A stretch of DNA of 64,000 nt from Mucilaginibacter arboris (GCF_009754915.1 NZ_WPIK01000010.1:1-64000), one strand, 5' to 3'. Counted from the stretch's first letter, positions 1 through 8,316 are shown. Program-made: numbers and translations. The notes: generated from the letters alone by a model not told the origin.

Positions 1-47
1 TTTTATTCTAAAAACTATAGCTATCATCAACCTATTATTATTTCGTA

Positions 48-266
48 CTAAATTAAAAAAGTACGTAATATTGGTTTCGCATTGCTTATTTTTTTGTAAA
101 ACCAGCGTTTAGCCAATTCGGCTGTCGCGAGGTAAAATAGTATGATCAGTAACATCCAGCCATAATAAGCCAAAGGCAGCTTTACAAACCCAAACCATGT
201 AGATAGAAGTGTAACAGGTAAAGCTATTACACCTTGTTCATTTTTAATCCTGTTCGTATAGCCCAA
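48..266 (-). pseudogene. C-terminal remnant of a P-type cation ATPase
   Basis: A 72-codon open stretch starting at a TTG and lacking any ATPase core. It reads as two hydrophobic segments with a GFVKLPLAYYGW turn and a final AKRWFYKK, which looks like the last two transmembrane helices of Mg2+-type P-type ATPases (family pattern GF-x-PLP-x-SY ... L-x-KRWF). Nothing of the phosphorylation or nucleotide domains precedes it; the sequence just upstream on its strand is a copy of the window-wide repeat. I read it as the tail left after a deletion. The family assignment rests on a short, mostly hydrophobic match, so it is tentative. Confidence 0.45.
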
Positions 267-273
267 TCTTTTG

Positions 274-297
274 ATGCTTCTTTTATGCCACTAAAAA
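274..297 (-). repeat. bipartite ATGCTTC motif copy with a dialect-2 core directly behind it
   Basis: The plus strand carries ATGCTTCTTTTATGCCA followed by CTAAAAA, and the next bases make AAAAACAGTAT, the core of the second motif dialect. It sits at the broken edge of the ATPase remnant. Confidence 0.8.
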
Positions 298-314
298 CAG
301 TATTGCCGTTTCGT

Positions 315-1967
315 TCAGCCCTTGTACATTACTTCGTAATATTCTTTGGCTAAACGGCCTGATTCAAAAGTGGGCATTATATTAGCGGCGGCTTGTTTAA
401 GTATAGTTAACCATTTCTGTTCATCGTTATAATACATTGGAAGGACAGTTTTTTCTAATGTATCCATTAAGTTTATATTTTCCTGTTTATCTTTTTCTAT
501 TGTTGAAAGCAGGTCTGAAGCTGGTTGGATGATAAAACAATTTTCCCCGTTTACTGCAAATTCTGGCATCCAGCCATCAGGTACAGAAAGGTTAATACTG
601 CCGTTCATGGCGGCCGTCATACCACTGGTCCCCGAAGCTTCCCGGTACAAGCGCGGGTTGTTTAGCCAAACATCAGAACCTTTTTTTAACAAAGCAGACA
701 GGCCAAGCTCGTAACCGGTAAGTACCGCACAGTTTTTAACAGGCTTTGCCCGGGAGATGATCTGGTTAAATAAGTCGATAGCGCTATTATCTTCAGGATA
801 GGGTTTGCCAGCCCAAATAATTTGTACCGGAAACTGCGTGTTGTTTATCAGGCTTAAAAATCTTACCCAATCAAGCATTAAAAGATCGGCACGTTTGTAA
901 CCTGCAAATCGCCTTGCCCAAACAAGGGTCAGGATGTTTTCATCAAACAGTTTTCCGCACTGGTTGGCAATTTCTTTAAATAAATGTCGTTTCAGTTCTT
1001 TTTTTCTGCTGATGATCGCTTCATTATGATTGCTTTTGATAGCATTATCCAATAATGCATCTGTCCAATAAGCTTTGTTTTGTGCGTTGGTAATAGCGGT
1101 AATTTCGCATACGCCCGGATTGCTGCCCCACATTTCCCGCGCAACTTCTGCGTGTAATTTGGATACGCCATTTGCTTTCCGTGAAAATTTTAGTGCAGCC
1201 AAAGTATAATTAAAATTATCGCCCTCCATGTTCAGCAGAAATTTAACTTCATGCTCCTGCAAATGGTAAAAAAATGACATCTCTTTCAATAAACCGTAAT
1301 GATGTTCTTCATTGCCAGCCATTTCGGGCGTGTGGGTTGTAAATACAACTCTTTTTTTTACTTCTTCGAGGCTCTTATATTTGGCATGCAAGTAAAAGTT
1401 AAGCGAAACAGAATGTCCTTCGTTCATGTGATAAACATCAGGTTCTATTCCTAAAATATCCAATAACATTGCACCTCCAATACCTAAAATAATGCTTTGG
1501 GCGATACGGGTGGCTTCATGAGGGTCATACAAACGATGGGTTATGGTACGGGAGACGTAATCGTTATCAGGAATATCTGTACTGAGCAGAAATAATGGGG
1601 CAGAGCCAAATATTTCCGGTTTTAACAGAAAAGCTTTTACGTGTACCGGGGAATCATGTACCGGAACAGTAAAAACAATGCCTGTATCTTGTAAAAAGGC
1701 ATATTCCTTTTCTATAAAATCGGGCTTCATCAGGGCATTGGTATCCCTTGCCTGTTCATAGTAACCATATTTCCATAACATGCCTACGCCCAGCATATTT
1801 TGCTTTAACTCATACGCGCTGCGCAAATGCGACCCTGCGAGAAAGCCTAATCCGCCGCTATAAATTTTTAGCGACTGGTCAACCGCAAATTCCATAGAAA
1901 AATAAGCGGCGGAAGTATTGTATTTTTGATCTGGTACGTACCCGAAAATTTCCTCTTTTGTTATCAT
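315..1967 (-). CDS. glgP: alpha-glucan (glycogen) phosphorylase family, GT35
   Basis: Phosphorolysis of alpha-1,4-glucans to glucose 1-phosphate in the cytoplasm. The 550-residue protein has the short alpha-glucan phosphorylase layout: an N-terminal SAAYFSMEFAVDQSLKIYSGGLG block (residues 19-41), HMNEGHS in the middle, FTTHTPEMAGNEEHHYG, the RRFAGYKRADLL block, and near the C-terminus EASGTSGMTAAMNGS followed by LSVPDGW. The last block is the region around the cofactor and phosphate sites in GT35. The length fits the compact archaeal/bacterial subfamily rather than the 800-residue E. coli type. It stands alone on the minus strand, followed downstream by the ATPase remnant; the next gene upstream is the trehalase pseudogene, so a former glucan/trehalose cluster is possible. 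ATG start is supported by the conserved SMEF block close behind it. Confidence 0.9.
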   Translation of the reverse strand: MITKEEIFGYVPDQKYNTSAAYFSMEFAVDQSLKIYSGGLGFLAGSHLRSAYELKQNMLGVGMLWKYGYYEQARDTNALMKPDFIEKEYAFLQDTGIVFTVPVHDSPVHVKAFLLKPEIFGSAPLFLLSTDIPDNDYVSRTITHRLYDPHEATRIAQSIILGIGGAMLLDILGIEPDVYHMNEGHSVSLNFYLHAKYKSLEEVKKRVVFTTHTPEMAGNEEHHYGLLKEMSFFYHLQEHEVKFLLNMEGDNFNYTLAALKFSRKANGVSKLHAEVAREMWGSNPGVCEITAITNAQNKAYWTDALLDNAIKSNHNEAIISRKKELKRHLFKEIANQCGKLFDENILTLVWARRFAGYKRADLLMLDWVRFLSLINNTQFPVQIIWAGKPYPEDNSAIDLFNQIISRAKPVKNCAVLTGYELGLSALLKKGSDVWLNNPRLYREASGTSGMTAAMNGSINLSVPDGWMPEFAVNGENCFIIQPASDLLSTIEKDKQENINLMDTLEKTVLPMYYNDEQKWLTILKQAAANIMPTFESGRLAKEYYEVMYKG

Positions 1968-2051
1968 ATTTTAAATTATTGGCTTCTTTGCTAAAATTAC
2001 AAGTTTTAAGCTGTAAAATTGAAACCACAACTAATCATACCGAAATTGTTC

Positions 2052-2075
2052 ATGCTTCTTTTATCACCTAAAAAA
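2052..2075 (-). repeat. bipartite ATGCTTC motif copy, full consensus
   Basis: ATGCTTCTTTTATCACC followed by TAAAAAA on the plus strand, a complete two-part copy upstream of glgP. The 270 bases between glgP and the trehalase remnant otherwise show nothing but this copy and the one at 2217. Confidence 0.85.
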
Positions 2076-2216
2076 CATAACCAGATGAAGGATTGATCGA
2101 AAAAGAGGAAGTACAATCATCATATTAAACTTGAAGTTACTTGCATAGGTGAAAAACTGGCAAGGATTATTCTGAGAACTTCCAATCAAATTTAAAAGCT
2201 TCGACAAAAAAACAGT

Positions 2217-2230
2217 GATAAAAGAAGCAT
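2217..2230 (+). repeat. motif copy GATAAAAGAAGCAT at the 3' edge of the trehalase remnant
   Basis: Exact core, eight bases beyond the trehalase stop codon, opposite in orientation to the copy at 2052. Confidence 0.8.
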
Positions 2231-2237
2231 CGAACGG

Positions 2238-2776
2238 TTAAGGATTGATATGATAACGGTCCATTAAATCAAGCAGCACGCCATTTGTCCAGCCAAAGCC
2301 ATCTTGCAAAGGATATTCGCCGCCGCCAGCGTTTAAATTTGCATCTACTACATTGTATTTTTCCATTAATTTTCCGGTTTGTTTTAAAAGACGCACGTTA
2401 ATATTGATTCATCTTTCGGCAATTTCCCTGGCTAAATTTTTCTGCTGATATTTTTCCAATCCGTCAATAGCAATATATTCTAAAGGTGTCCAGGCATTTG
2501 GCAAATCCCATTGCTGTCCGCTGCGGTTAACGGTAGTTACCAAACCGCCTGTTTTTAAAAATGTGCTTTTTAATTTCTGCGCCACGCTTTCGGCCTGTTT
2601 TTTTGTAGCAACTTCAAATTCTAAAGGAAACGTACCGGCAAGCGTTTCAACAGGAGAGGTTTGTTGCAGCTTCCAGTTATAATCCAGGAACCATCCGGTT
2701 TTCTCATTCCAGCAATATTTTAAAATGGCTTTTTTGTGCTGTTCTTATCGTCTGTAAAAATTGCTGCCGATATTGC
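2238..2776 (-). pseudogene. trehalase (GH37) C-terminal pseudogene
   Basis: Translation of the minus strand gives, in one frame, KKAILKYCWNEKTGWFLDYN, then QQWDLPNAWTPLEYI, then ARREI-like sequence ending AEIAER, and finally [17 protein letters not shown]. QWDxPxxW and [17 protein letters not shown] are the two trehalase family signatures. The frame is broken by a TGA at 2409-2411 where the family has Trp, and by a one-base frameshift near 2745, upstream of which the reading (GQYRQQFLQTI) continues in another frame. The N-terminal two thirds are missing; the remnant begins right at the stop codon of the DUF983 gene, so a deletion joined them. Too broken to make trehalase. Confidence 0.85.
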
Positions 2777-2779
2777 CCG

Positions 2780-3205
2780 TTATTTTAATTGTCCTTCATT
2801 TTGATGATAAGTAGGCAAGGGTTTAATTTCAGGATGATATTTAACCCCTCTGGGCGTTAACCAATACAAAAGCATTACCCTGGAATAGCGAAAGTTAAAA
2901 GGCGATAAAATAACTGAAACGCCCAAAATAAGGAAAATGTAGAGCCATGGAGAACTGGTATTATGCGTAAAAGTATAAATGGCAATTACTGCCGCTACCA
3001 TTTCGGCTACATTTAAAGCATAGCTGGCAAACATCGACACATAAAAATAACCAGGCTCCTGCTCAAATACAAAGCCGCAATAAGGGCAACTTTTGTTCAT
3101 CTTTTGGGTATGAAAACCATACATGCTATTGGCAAACATATTTCCCTTGCGGCAGCGCGGACATTTAGCATGGGCCATTGCGTAAGCTTTAGAAACCTTT
3201 TCCAT
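2780..3205 (-). CDS. DUF983 family membrane protein
   Basis: 141 residues. Two CxxC pairs at the N-terminus (CPRCRKGNMF and CPYCGFVF) form a zinc-ribbon-like knuckle, followed by the EPGYFYVSMFASYALN block typical of DUF983 and two predicted membrane helices (about residues 63-82 and 88-105). Function of the family is not established. It starts five bases after the stop of the AraC-type regulator on the same strand, so the two are probably co-transcribed. Its stop abuts the trehalase pseudogene. Family call is confident; role is unknown. Confidence 0.85.
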   Translation of the reverse strand: MEKVSKAYAMAHAKCPRCRKGNMFANSMYGFHTQKMNKSCPYCGFVFEQEPGYFYVSMFASYALNVAEMVAAVIAIYTFTHNTSSPWLYIFLILGVSVILSPFNFRYSRVMLLYWLTPRGVKYHPEIKPLPTYHQNEGQLK

Positions 3206-3210
3206 TATAT

Positions 3211-4122
3211 TTATAAATTAAAGTTCTGTGGATAATCGTATTTATAATTGTGGTCAATACTCTTTTTAAACACCTCCGGTGTAATACCAGTTTGCTTTTT
3301 AAAGAATTTTGTAAAGTAGGAGTTATCTGAAAAATTAAGCTGATACGCAATTTCAGAAATACTTAATTCGGCATTAATTAACAAGCGCTTTGCTTCCAGT
3401 AAAACACGGTCGCGTATTAATTCGCCTGCAGATTTTCCCGCAAAATCTTTACAAAGCGCATTTAAATGATTGGGCGTTACGTAAAGCAAATCTGCATATT
3501 CTTTAGGCAGCTTCAAATCAGTAAAATGTTTATTAATCAGCTTCTGAAAATTTTTCAATAGCAAATGGCTTTGTTTGGGCTGTTTTTTTAAGGTTGAATC
3601 TGAAGTTGTTCTGGAAATAGAAATGAATAATTCCAGCAGCAAAGAACGGATCATATCTTTATACGATGCTTCTTTTTGCTGATATTCTAACAAAATCTGT
3701 TCAAAAAGCCGAATAGCATTTTGCTTATTTTTATCTGATAAAAGAAGTACTTCATCTTCGGCCATTCCGCTAAAAAAAGAGAAATATTCCAGATAAGCAG
3801 GGTTTAATAATAAAGACTGAAAAAACTGATCCGAAAAATTAATGATGTAACCATCAATGTTTCCTGCAAAATTCCAGGTATGTACCTGGCCAGGAACCAT
3901 AAAATAAATCTGGCCAGCTTCTACAGGAAATCTTTTAAAGTCGATATCATGGGTCCCAGTCCCTGAAGTAAACATGACCAAATGATAAAAAGAATGCCGG
4001 TGTGGAAAACGCAGGTTTTGGTGATGATGCAAATAAGCAGCGAAACGATCTGTCAGAATATCTTCCTGATCTGGTTTTTCTGCTGATAATGTGCAGATAT
4101 CGTACACTGGTATTTGTTTCAT
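3211..4122 (-). CDS. AraC family transcriptional regulator
   Basis: 303 residues. The N-terminal half is cupin-like (HRHSFYHLVMFTSGTGTHDIDF, then GQIYFMVPGQVHTWNF), the usual ligand-binding module. The C-terminal about 100 residues carry the two helix-turn-helix motifs, including LSISEIAYQLNFSDNSYFTKFFKKQTGITPEVFK, the AraC signature. It lies just upstream of the DUF983 gene, which it may control together with itself. The divergent neighbour is a TonB-receptor remnant, so its former target may have been that lost receptor; this is inference from position only. A TACTTTTG box lies only eight bases before the ATG, which would give a very short leader. Confidence 0.9.
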   Translation of the reverse strand: MKQIPVYDICTLSAEKPDQEDILTDRFAAYLHHHQNLRFPHRHSFYHLVMFTSGTGTHDIDFKRFPVEAGQIYFMVPGQVHTWNFAGNIDGYIINFSDQFFQSLLLNPAYLEYFSFFSGMAEDEVLLLSDKNKQNAIRLFEQILLEYQQKEASYKDMIRSLLLELFISISRTTSDSTLKKQPKQSHLLLKNFQKLINKHFTDLKLPKEYADLLYVTPNHLNALCKDFAGKSAGELIRDRVLLEAKRLLINAELSISEIAYQLNFSDNSYFTKFFKKQTGITPEVFKKSIDHNYKYDYPQNFNL

Positions 4123-4129
4123 TTCTGTA

Positions 4130-4137
4130 CAAAAGTA
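4130..4137 (-). promoter_or_regulatory. candidate Bacteroidota -7 box (TACTTTTG) for the AraC gene
   Basis: Matches TAnnTTTG on the minus strand, eight bases before the AraC start. No clear -33 TTG at the usual spacing was seen. Confidence 0.4.
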
Positions 4138-4211
4138 CCATCAGTTTAATAACAACCTTGGAACTATTAATAGTTTTAATGGTATTTTTTACTGATATGA
4201 TTTATACTTTA

Positions 4212-4284
4212 CTGTTTTTATCAGGATAAAAATGTTTAAGGCCCTTGTTTTTCTGTTGACCAATGCTGTTTTTATCAGGATAAA
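4212..4284 (+). repeat. two direct copies of the dialect-2 motif
   Basis: The 19-mer CTGTTTTTATCAGGATAAA occurs twice, at 4212-4230 and 4266-4284; the second is preceded by AATG. Each has the same two-part design as the main motif (core, YC, short gap, A-tract) but with CTGTTTTTA in place of CTTCTTTTA. The second copy encodes part of the signal peptide of the receptor remnant. Confidence 0.7.
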
Positions 4285-4566
4285 TATTCCTGATTTTTAC
4301 GCGATGGCAGCAAATAAGCAGTTAAAATTAACCGGACGAATTTGGCTGGAAACGGAAGATGGGCCGCTGCCTGGTAAGGGATGTGTAGAATTGCTTGATA
4401 AACGGAAATGTTAAAAGGTACGGTAAATGTAGATGCCCAGGTGAATTATAACCTCATTAAAACGCTTAATTTAAAAGTTGGCGCAAGCAATTTGTTTAAC
4501 CATTATTATTACTCATATCTGGGCGGTTTGCTTGTTGATGGTTTATATTATACTACGCTTACTTAG
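4232..4566 (+). pseudogene. TonB-dependent receptor remnant, internally deleted
   Basis: The 5' part (ATG at 4232, 60 codons) encodes a hydrophobic signal-peptide-like start followed by LKLTGRIWLETEDGPLPGKGCVELLD, resembling the first strand of the carboxypeptidase-regulatory-like domain that opens many TonB receptors. After a stop, another frame (from 4408, 53 codons) reads VNVDAQVNYNLIKTLNLKVGASNLFNHYYYSYLGG and ends GLYYTTLT, a typical last beta-hairpin of TonB receptors, including the SNLFNxYY block. The plug and most of the barrel are gone. Both ends are recognisable but the product cannot be functional. Confidence 0.65.
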
Positions 4567-4598
4567 CAGTTGAAGTTTTTGGGGTTGAGCTGAAAAAA

Positions 4599-4620
4599 CC
4601 GATGCTTCTTTTAGCATCGG
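4599..4620. terminator. hairpin built around a motif copy
   Basis: Perfect 7-bp arms CCGATGC (4599-4605) and GCATCGG (4614-4620) enclose TTCTTTTA, so the ATGCTTCTTTTA core is itself half stem and half loop. It follows the receptor remnant and could terminate in either direction, but no strong T-tract follows. Confidence 0.45.
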
Positions 4621-4810
4621 TTATACAAATTTAGGGTTTACAGTCCGAGTTTGCTTTTTGTTGTATTTTTCCGAATAAAAACTTAAAAATTTTAAGTGCA
4701 AAAGGTAAAAATGAACTGCAATGTTGTTTTATAGACTGCAAGCAATTAACTGAACGTGTATTTAATAAGATAATCCAATATTTTAGTGATGATTTATTTT
4801 TTTTACGGTT

Positions 4811-5140
4811 TCATTTGTCATTGGTCCATTTAAGGGTTATACGAAAATGTGCTTCACTATCTAAACTAGTCAATATTATTCCAGCCTTGGCGGTAAATTT
4901 AAACCCTAATTCAACTTCAACTTCTTTAGGGGAATTTGAAATTTCTCTTATACAATTAATAATACTATTTGAAACTTGTTGCAGGGGATAAAGAGCCTGA
5001 TCAAAACCTTCCTTAACGTTTTCAATAACTCCTCTGTTTTGAGTGATACTTCCACGCATGGGTTCGCTTTGCACTTCATTAGAAATTTCTACGAATATAT
5101 TGCTACCGTCATTTGCTTCTAATTGCAGTATATTTTTCAT
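4811..5140 (-). CDS. Trypco1 (CU044_2847-like) small protein
   Basis: 109 residues. The pattern is: first strand LQLEANDGSNIFVEIS; a central segment with F-x-ALYPLQQVSNSIINCIREI; then SPKEVEVELGFKFTAKAGIILTS, and a final strand AHFRITLKW. The PxEVEVExGxKxxAxAG block followed by a short beta-strand is the hallmark of the trypsin-co-occurring domain 1 family, which is found beside peptidase and NTPase components of bacterial conflict systems. It starts 12 bases after the CHAT gene stop on the same strand, so it is very likely co-expressed and a partner or sensor for it. Exact biochemical role unknown. Confidence 0.75.
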   Translation of the reverse strand: MKNILQLEANDGSNIFVEISNEVQSEPMRGSITQNRGVIENVKEGFDQALYPLQQVSNSIINCIREISNSPKEVEVELGFKFTAKAGIILTSLDSEAHFRITLKWTNDK

Positions 5141-5152
5141 TGTATCCTATTT

Positions 5153-6673
5153 TTAATCTTCAAAAGCGTCTATCGATAATTCTTTTGAACCCTTGTAAAG
5201 TTTCATCCAATTACTTGATTCATCATTTTGTCCTAACATATAATAACACCTTGATAATGCCAATATGTAACTTTGTTTTCGCTCGTCTTTAGGTGCTAAG
5301 TCATACGATTTTTTGAAATCGTCAATCGCTTCTGTTAATTTATTTAAATCAATATATACTAATCCACGGCCATAAAAACCTTCTGGCTGATCAGATTTTA
5401 ATTCAAGGGTTTTGTTCCAATCTGCTAAAGACAAGTTCAGTAGCTCATTTCTTTTGTCTTTATCATCAGTTTTGATTGCATGATAAGCCCTTGCCCTTGA
5501 AAAATAAGCCGATCTCAGATTACTAAGTACTTCCCACTTGTTATTATATTCTATGGCTTTAGTAAAATCTGAGATGGCTAAGTCGAAATTTCCTTTCATA
5601 TCATAACAGTCGCCCCTTTCATAATAAGCTGCTGAATAATCAGAATCTTTCTCAATTGCCAATGAGAAGTATTCAATTGCTTTATCAATATTTCCTATCG
5701 TACGTTGTCCGTTACCTCTGTCATACCATTTCTCAGCAGTTGTCAAATTATCTTTGTTGGATAAAATCTTATCTTTAATACCTGTAACATCTTCATTGGT
5801 TAATTCAAGGCCATTTTGCAGTTGCAAAAGTGCAAGTTGCGATGTCTCTGATAAAGGGTATTCATCCCTCAGGATGTCTTTTAAATATTTTTCATACTCT
5901 TCAATACCTTCACTGTGTAATTTCATTTTGGTTATTTTTTCACCCAAGATCTTTAATACAATGTCATCAGAAACCCCCATTCTTTTCCCGGTTAAAGAAA
6001 GGCCTTTAATTAAAGCGTCAAATACTTTGCCTTGTGGCCGGGCTATTGATAAAAAAGCAGTGTCAACCTCCGAAGAAAATCTAACTTCGGGCAATCCTTC
6101 TATAATAATTGGAGTTAAGTGCTCAGGTAAATTTTCAAATCTGATCGAGATGCAGCCGCTATCAAATGCTTTTAAAAGGCTTTTTTGAGAAAGATCCGGA
6201 TCTAAGGCAGTATAAAAGCCAGTAGAAAATTTTATTGCGGCACTATCACTTATTTCTTTTTTTGTCCCGATTACAATAGGAACAAATTGCGATATGGCTT
6301 TGGCTTGAATTTCAGAATAACAGGCATTTATTAAAACACATTTAACATATTCATTTACTAATTTAAAAAGAGATGCCAATGCGTCTGGAGGAATAACTTT
6401 TGAATTTCCTTTTTCGTCTTCAAAACAAATCTCGCCAGTTTCTTGTCCATGTCCAGCAAAATGAACAATGTGGGGTTTGTAGTTCAGTATTGTCTGAAGG
6501 ACATCGTCGGGTTTAACAGCTTGCCGGTCTTTTAATTCAAAAAAAGAATTTGTTGACAATCTATTTCGAACTTCTTGAAGTTCATTACCTAAACGTAATT
6601 TACCAGCATTTGTAGGTTCTGAGGCAAGAAATAGAATTCGTAGCGTTTGTCTTTCAATTGGAGAAGTTTCCAT
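5153..6673 (-). CDS. CHAT-domain caspase-like protease with TPR repeats
   Basis: 506 residues. The N-terminal CHAT domain (about residues 11-185) has the catalytic pair expected for clan CD peptidases: His75 in HFAGHG and Cys118 in INACYS. A middle helical segment (about 215-295, with LKDILRDEYPLSETSQLALLQLQNGLELTNEDV) resembles linkers seen between effector and sensor parts in conflict proteins. Residues about 315-495 form at least four TPR units (for example GNIDKAIEYFSLAIEKDSDYSAAYYERGDCY). Known CHAT proteins include Craspase/TPR-CHAT and bacterial gasdermin-activating proteases. Paired with the Trypco1 gene downstream and flanked by pseudogenes and a MITE, this is a plausible two-gene defence module. 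No gasdermin-like or CRISPR gene is nearby. Confidence 0.85.
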   Translation of the reverse strand: METSPIERQTLRILFLASEPTNAGKLRLGNELQEVRNRLSTNSFFELKDRQAVKPDDVLQTILNYKPHIVHFAGHGQETGEICFEDEKGNSKVIPPDALASLFKLVNEYVKCVLINACYSEIQAKAISQFVPIVIGTKKEISDSAAIKFSTGFYTALDPDLSQKSLLKAFDSGCISIRFENLPEHLTPIIIEGLPEVRFSSEVDTAFLSIARPQGKVFDALIKGLSLTGKRMGVSDDIVLKILGEKITKMKLHSEGIEEYEKYLKDILRDEYPLSETSQLALLQLQNGLELTNEDVTGIKDKILSNKDNLTTAEKWYDRGNGQRTIGNIDKAIEYFSLAIEKDSDYSAAYYERGDCYDMKGNFDLAISDFTKAIEYNNKWEVLSNLRSAYFSRARAYHAIKTDDKDKRNELLNLSLADWNKTLELKSDQPEGFYGRGLVYIDLNKLTEAIDDFKKSYDLAPKDERKQSYILALSRCYYMLGQNDESSNWMKLYKGSKELSIDAFED

Positions 6674-6863
6674 ATAATAATTATTTATTAAAATTAGTTA
6701 TCATATTGCTGTTAATGCCAGTTACACTTCCAGGGCAGTCAAAAAATAAATAGTAGTAAGTGGGATAAAAGGTTAATTCAAATTTAAGTAATAACAAATG
6801 TTAAACAACTAAATTTATTTTTATTTAAAAAAATAGATTTGATAAGAAAGTAATACAGATTTA

Positions 6864-7144
6864 GAGCCTGTTTAAATTTCATTCTAAGATTTTTGGGCTA
6901 AAGTCAAACCTGATTTTACAAATTCCACGGCCTGAAGACCCTGGCAATTAAGCACTTTTGTTTTACAATACCTTTACACCTAACAACAAGACCCTACATT
7001 ACAATTGCAGTTATTAATTGCCACAGCCTTTAGGCCGTGGATAAAGGGAACAAGAATTGGCTTTAGCCTAAAAGTACAAGCTATAAAATATTTGATGAAA
7101 TAAAGAAGCATGAAAAAAAGGAAGGACAAAATTTAAACAAGCTC
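6864..7144. mobile_element. MITE-like element 1 with TTA target duplication
   Basis: Terminal inverted repeats GAGCCTGTTTAAATTT (left) and AAATTTAAACAAGCTC (right) bound a 281-bp non-coding unit, flanked by TTA on both sides (6861-6863 and 7145-7147). Inside are two hairpins of the type CCACGGCC-4-GGCCGTGG (one degraded at 6924-6943, one at 7021-7040) and a motif copy ATAAAGAAGCAT at 7100-7111. Ends of the form GAGCCTG and a TNA target duplication are known from IS5-family groups, so an IS5-type transposase may have moved it; that is inference. It fills most of the gap between the CHAT gene and the hydrolase; the rest of that gap (6674-6863) is AT-rich with nothing seen. Confidence 0.65.
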
Positions 7145-7245
7145 TTACATTACAAACTATATTTTATTTGTGCAACAATGCCTATTGCCATTATAATTTC
7201 TCCCTTGATAGTCCTATTGTTAATCTTTTAACCTTCTTCAAAAAC

Positions 7246-7283
7246 AAAAAAAGAGGCTGCCTTTTACAACAACCTCTTTTTTC
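7246..7283 (-). terminator. rho-independent terminator of the dienelactone hydrolase gene
   Basis: Arms AAAAAAGAGGCTG (7247-7259) and CAACCTCTTTTTT (7270-7282) pair with one mismatch; on the minus strand the stem is followed by a T-rich run. It lies about 20 bases past the stop codon. Confidence 0.7.
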
Positions 7284-7303
7284 TGTAAAAGCTATTTCAA
7301 TTT

Positions 7304-8077
7304 CTATTGGGCAAAAACCTCATCCAAAAACAGCTTCATGTGTTCCCAGGAGCGCTTTGCAGCCAACCCATTATAAGCAGCGCCTTTAGAATTATCATTT
7401 CCGGCAGCAGGATCGGTAAAAGAATGAACAGAGTTACCGTAAAAAATCATTTGCCAGTCGGCTTTACTGTCACGCATTTCCTGCTGAAAAGCTAAAATTT
7501 CTGCCTGTGGTTCGTTTGGGTCGTCCGCACCGTGGCAAACCAAAACTTTCGGTTTAATTTGTTCTGCAGGCCGACTGGCATCTTTTCCTAATCCACCGTG
7601 AAAAGAAACTACACCTTTAACCGGAAAATTAGCACGTGCCATTTCGAGTACGCCCGTTCCGCCAAAACAAAAACCAATTGCAGCAATCCGCGAAGCATCC
7701 GCACCTGATTTTATTAATTGCTGCATCGCTAAATCAATCCGGTGCTGGTAGGCTTTGTAATCCTTTTTGTATGAACCTGCTAATTTCCCGGCCTCAGCAG
7801 GACTTTTTGGATAATTACCTTCACCATAAATATCAGCTACGAAAGCATAATAACCAAGTTTGGCTAATTGTTCAGCCGTTTCTTTAGCATGGGCATCAAT
7901 ACCCATCCAGGCAGGTAAAACCAGTATTCCAGCTTTTTTTTGTGTGGGATTTTGTGGTTTAATAGCAAACCCTGTTAGTTTTTGATTGCCATCCAGATAA
8001 GTTACAGATTTTAATTGTGCATTTGCCAATGGCAATACCAGTGTAAAAGCAAAGGCGAGAAGTAATGTTTTTTTCAT
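7304..8077 (-). CDS. secreted dienelactone hydrolase family protein
   Basis: 257 residues beginning with a clear signal peptide (MKKTLLLAFAFTLVLPLANAQ). The alpha/beta hydrolase core has the dienelactone hydrolase nucleophile elbow GFCFGG (Cys as nucleophile), the acid in CHGADDPNE, and the histidine in YGNSVHSFTDP, in the right order. Substrate cannot be told from sequence; many periplasmic members are annotated only as DLH-type esterases. It is a single gene with its own terminator. The upstream gap carries a motif copy and a MITE. Confidence 0.88.
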   Translation of the reverse strand: MKKTLLLAFAFTLVLPLANAQLKSVTYLDGNQKLTGFAIKPQNPTQKKAGILVLPAWMGIDAHAKETAEQLAKLGYYAFVADIYGEGNYPKSPAEAGKLAGSYKKDYKAYQHRIDLAMQQLIKSGADASRIAAIGFCFGGTGVLEMARANFPVKGVVSFHGGLGKDASRPAEQIKPKVLVCHGADDPNEPQAEILAFQQEMRDSKADWQMIFYGNSVHSFTDPAAGNDNSKGAAYNGLAAKRSWEHMKLFLDEVFAQ

Positions 8078-8117
8078 GATTGCTGTTTGTTAATACATCT
8101 TTTAACAACTTTATGCT

Positions 8118-8131
8118 GATAAAAGAAGCAT
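8118..8131 (+). repeat. motif copy GATAAAAGAAGCAT upstream of the hydrolase gene
   Basis: Exact core, 40 bases before the hydrolase start codon (minus-strand gene) and 24 bases outside the neighbouring MITE. Confidence 0.8.
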
Positions 8132-8154
8132 CATAGTTTTTATAAATTAGTTAT

Positions 8155-8312
8155 GGCCTGTTTAAATTTTTATCATAAGAAATCCAATGCTTCTTTTACC
8201 GATAAAAAGTTGATAGGCGGATGATCTTTAAATTAAAAATTACAGGAACATCATAAATTTTACCTGATAAAAGAAGCATCGGCAATACGTTGAATAAAAT
8301 TTAAACAAGTTC
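8155..8312. mobile_element. MITE-like element 2 carrying inverted motif copies
   Basis: A 158-bp unit with ends GGCCTGTTTAAATTTT and AAAATTTAAACAAGTTC, flanked by TTAT at both sides (8151-8154 and 8313-8316). Inside, near each end and in opposite orientation, are two motif copies: ATGCTTCTTTTACC at 8187-8200 (followed by GATAAAAA) and GATAAAAGAAGCAT at 8266-8279. No reading frame of note. This shows that motif copies can travel as subterminal parts of a small transposable unit. Confidence 0.7.
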
Positions 8313-8316
8313 TTAT

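Noticed and set aside
5754-6188. 144-codon plus-strand frame inside the CHAT gene
   Set aside because: Antisense shadow of a gene with clear domains; Ser/Lys-rich and without family features.
7168-7389. 73-codon plus-strand frame
   Set aside because: It runs through the terminator and into the antisense of the hydrolase gene; no protein-like features.
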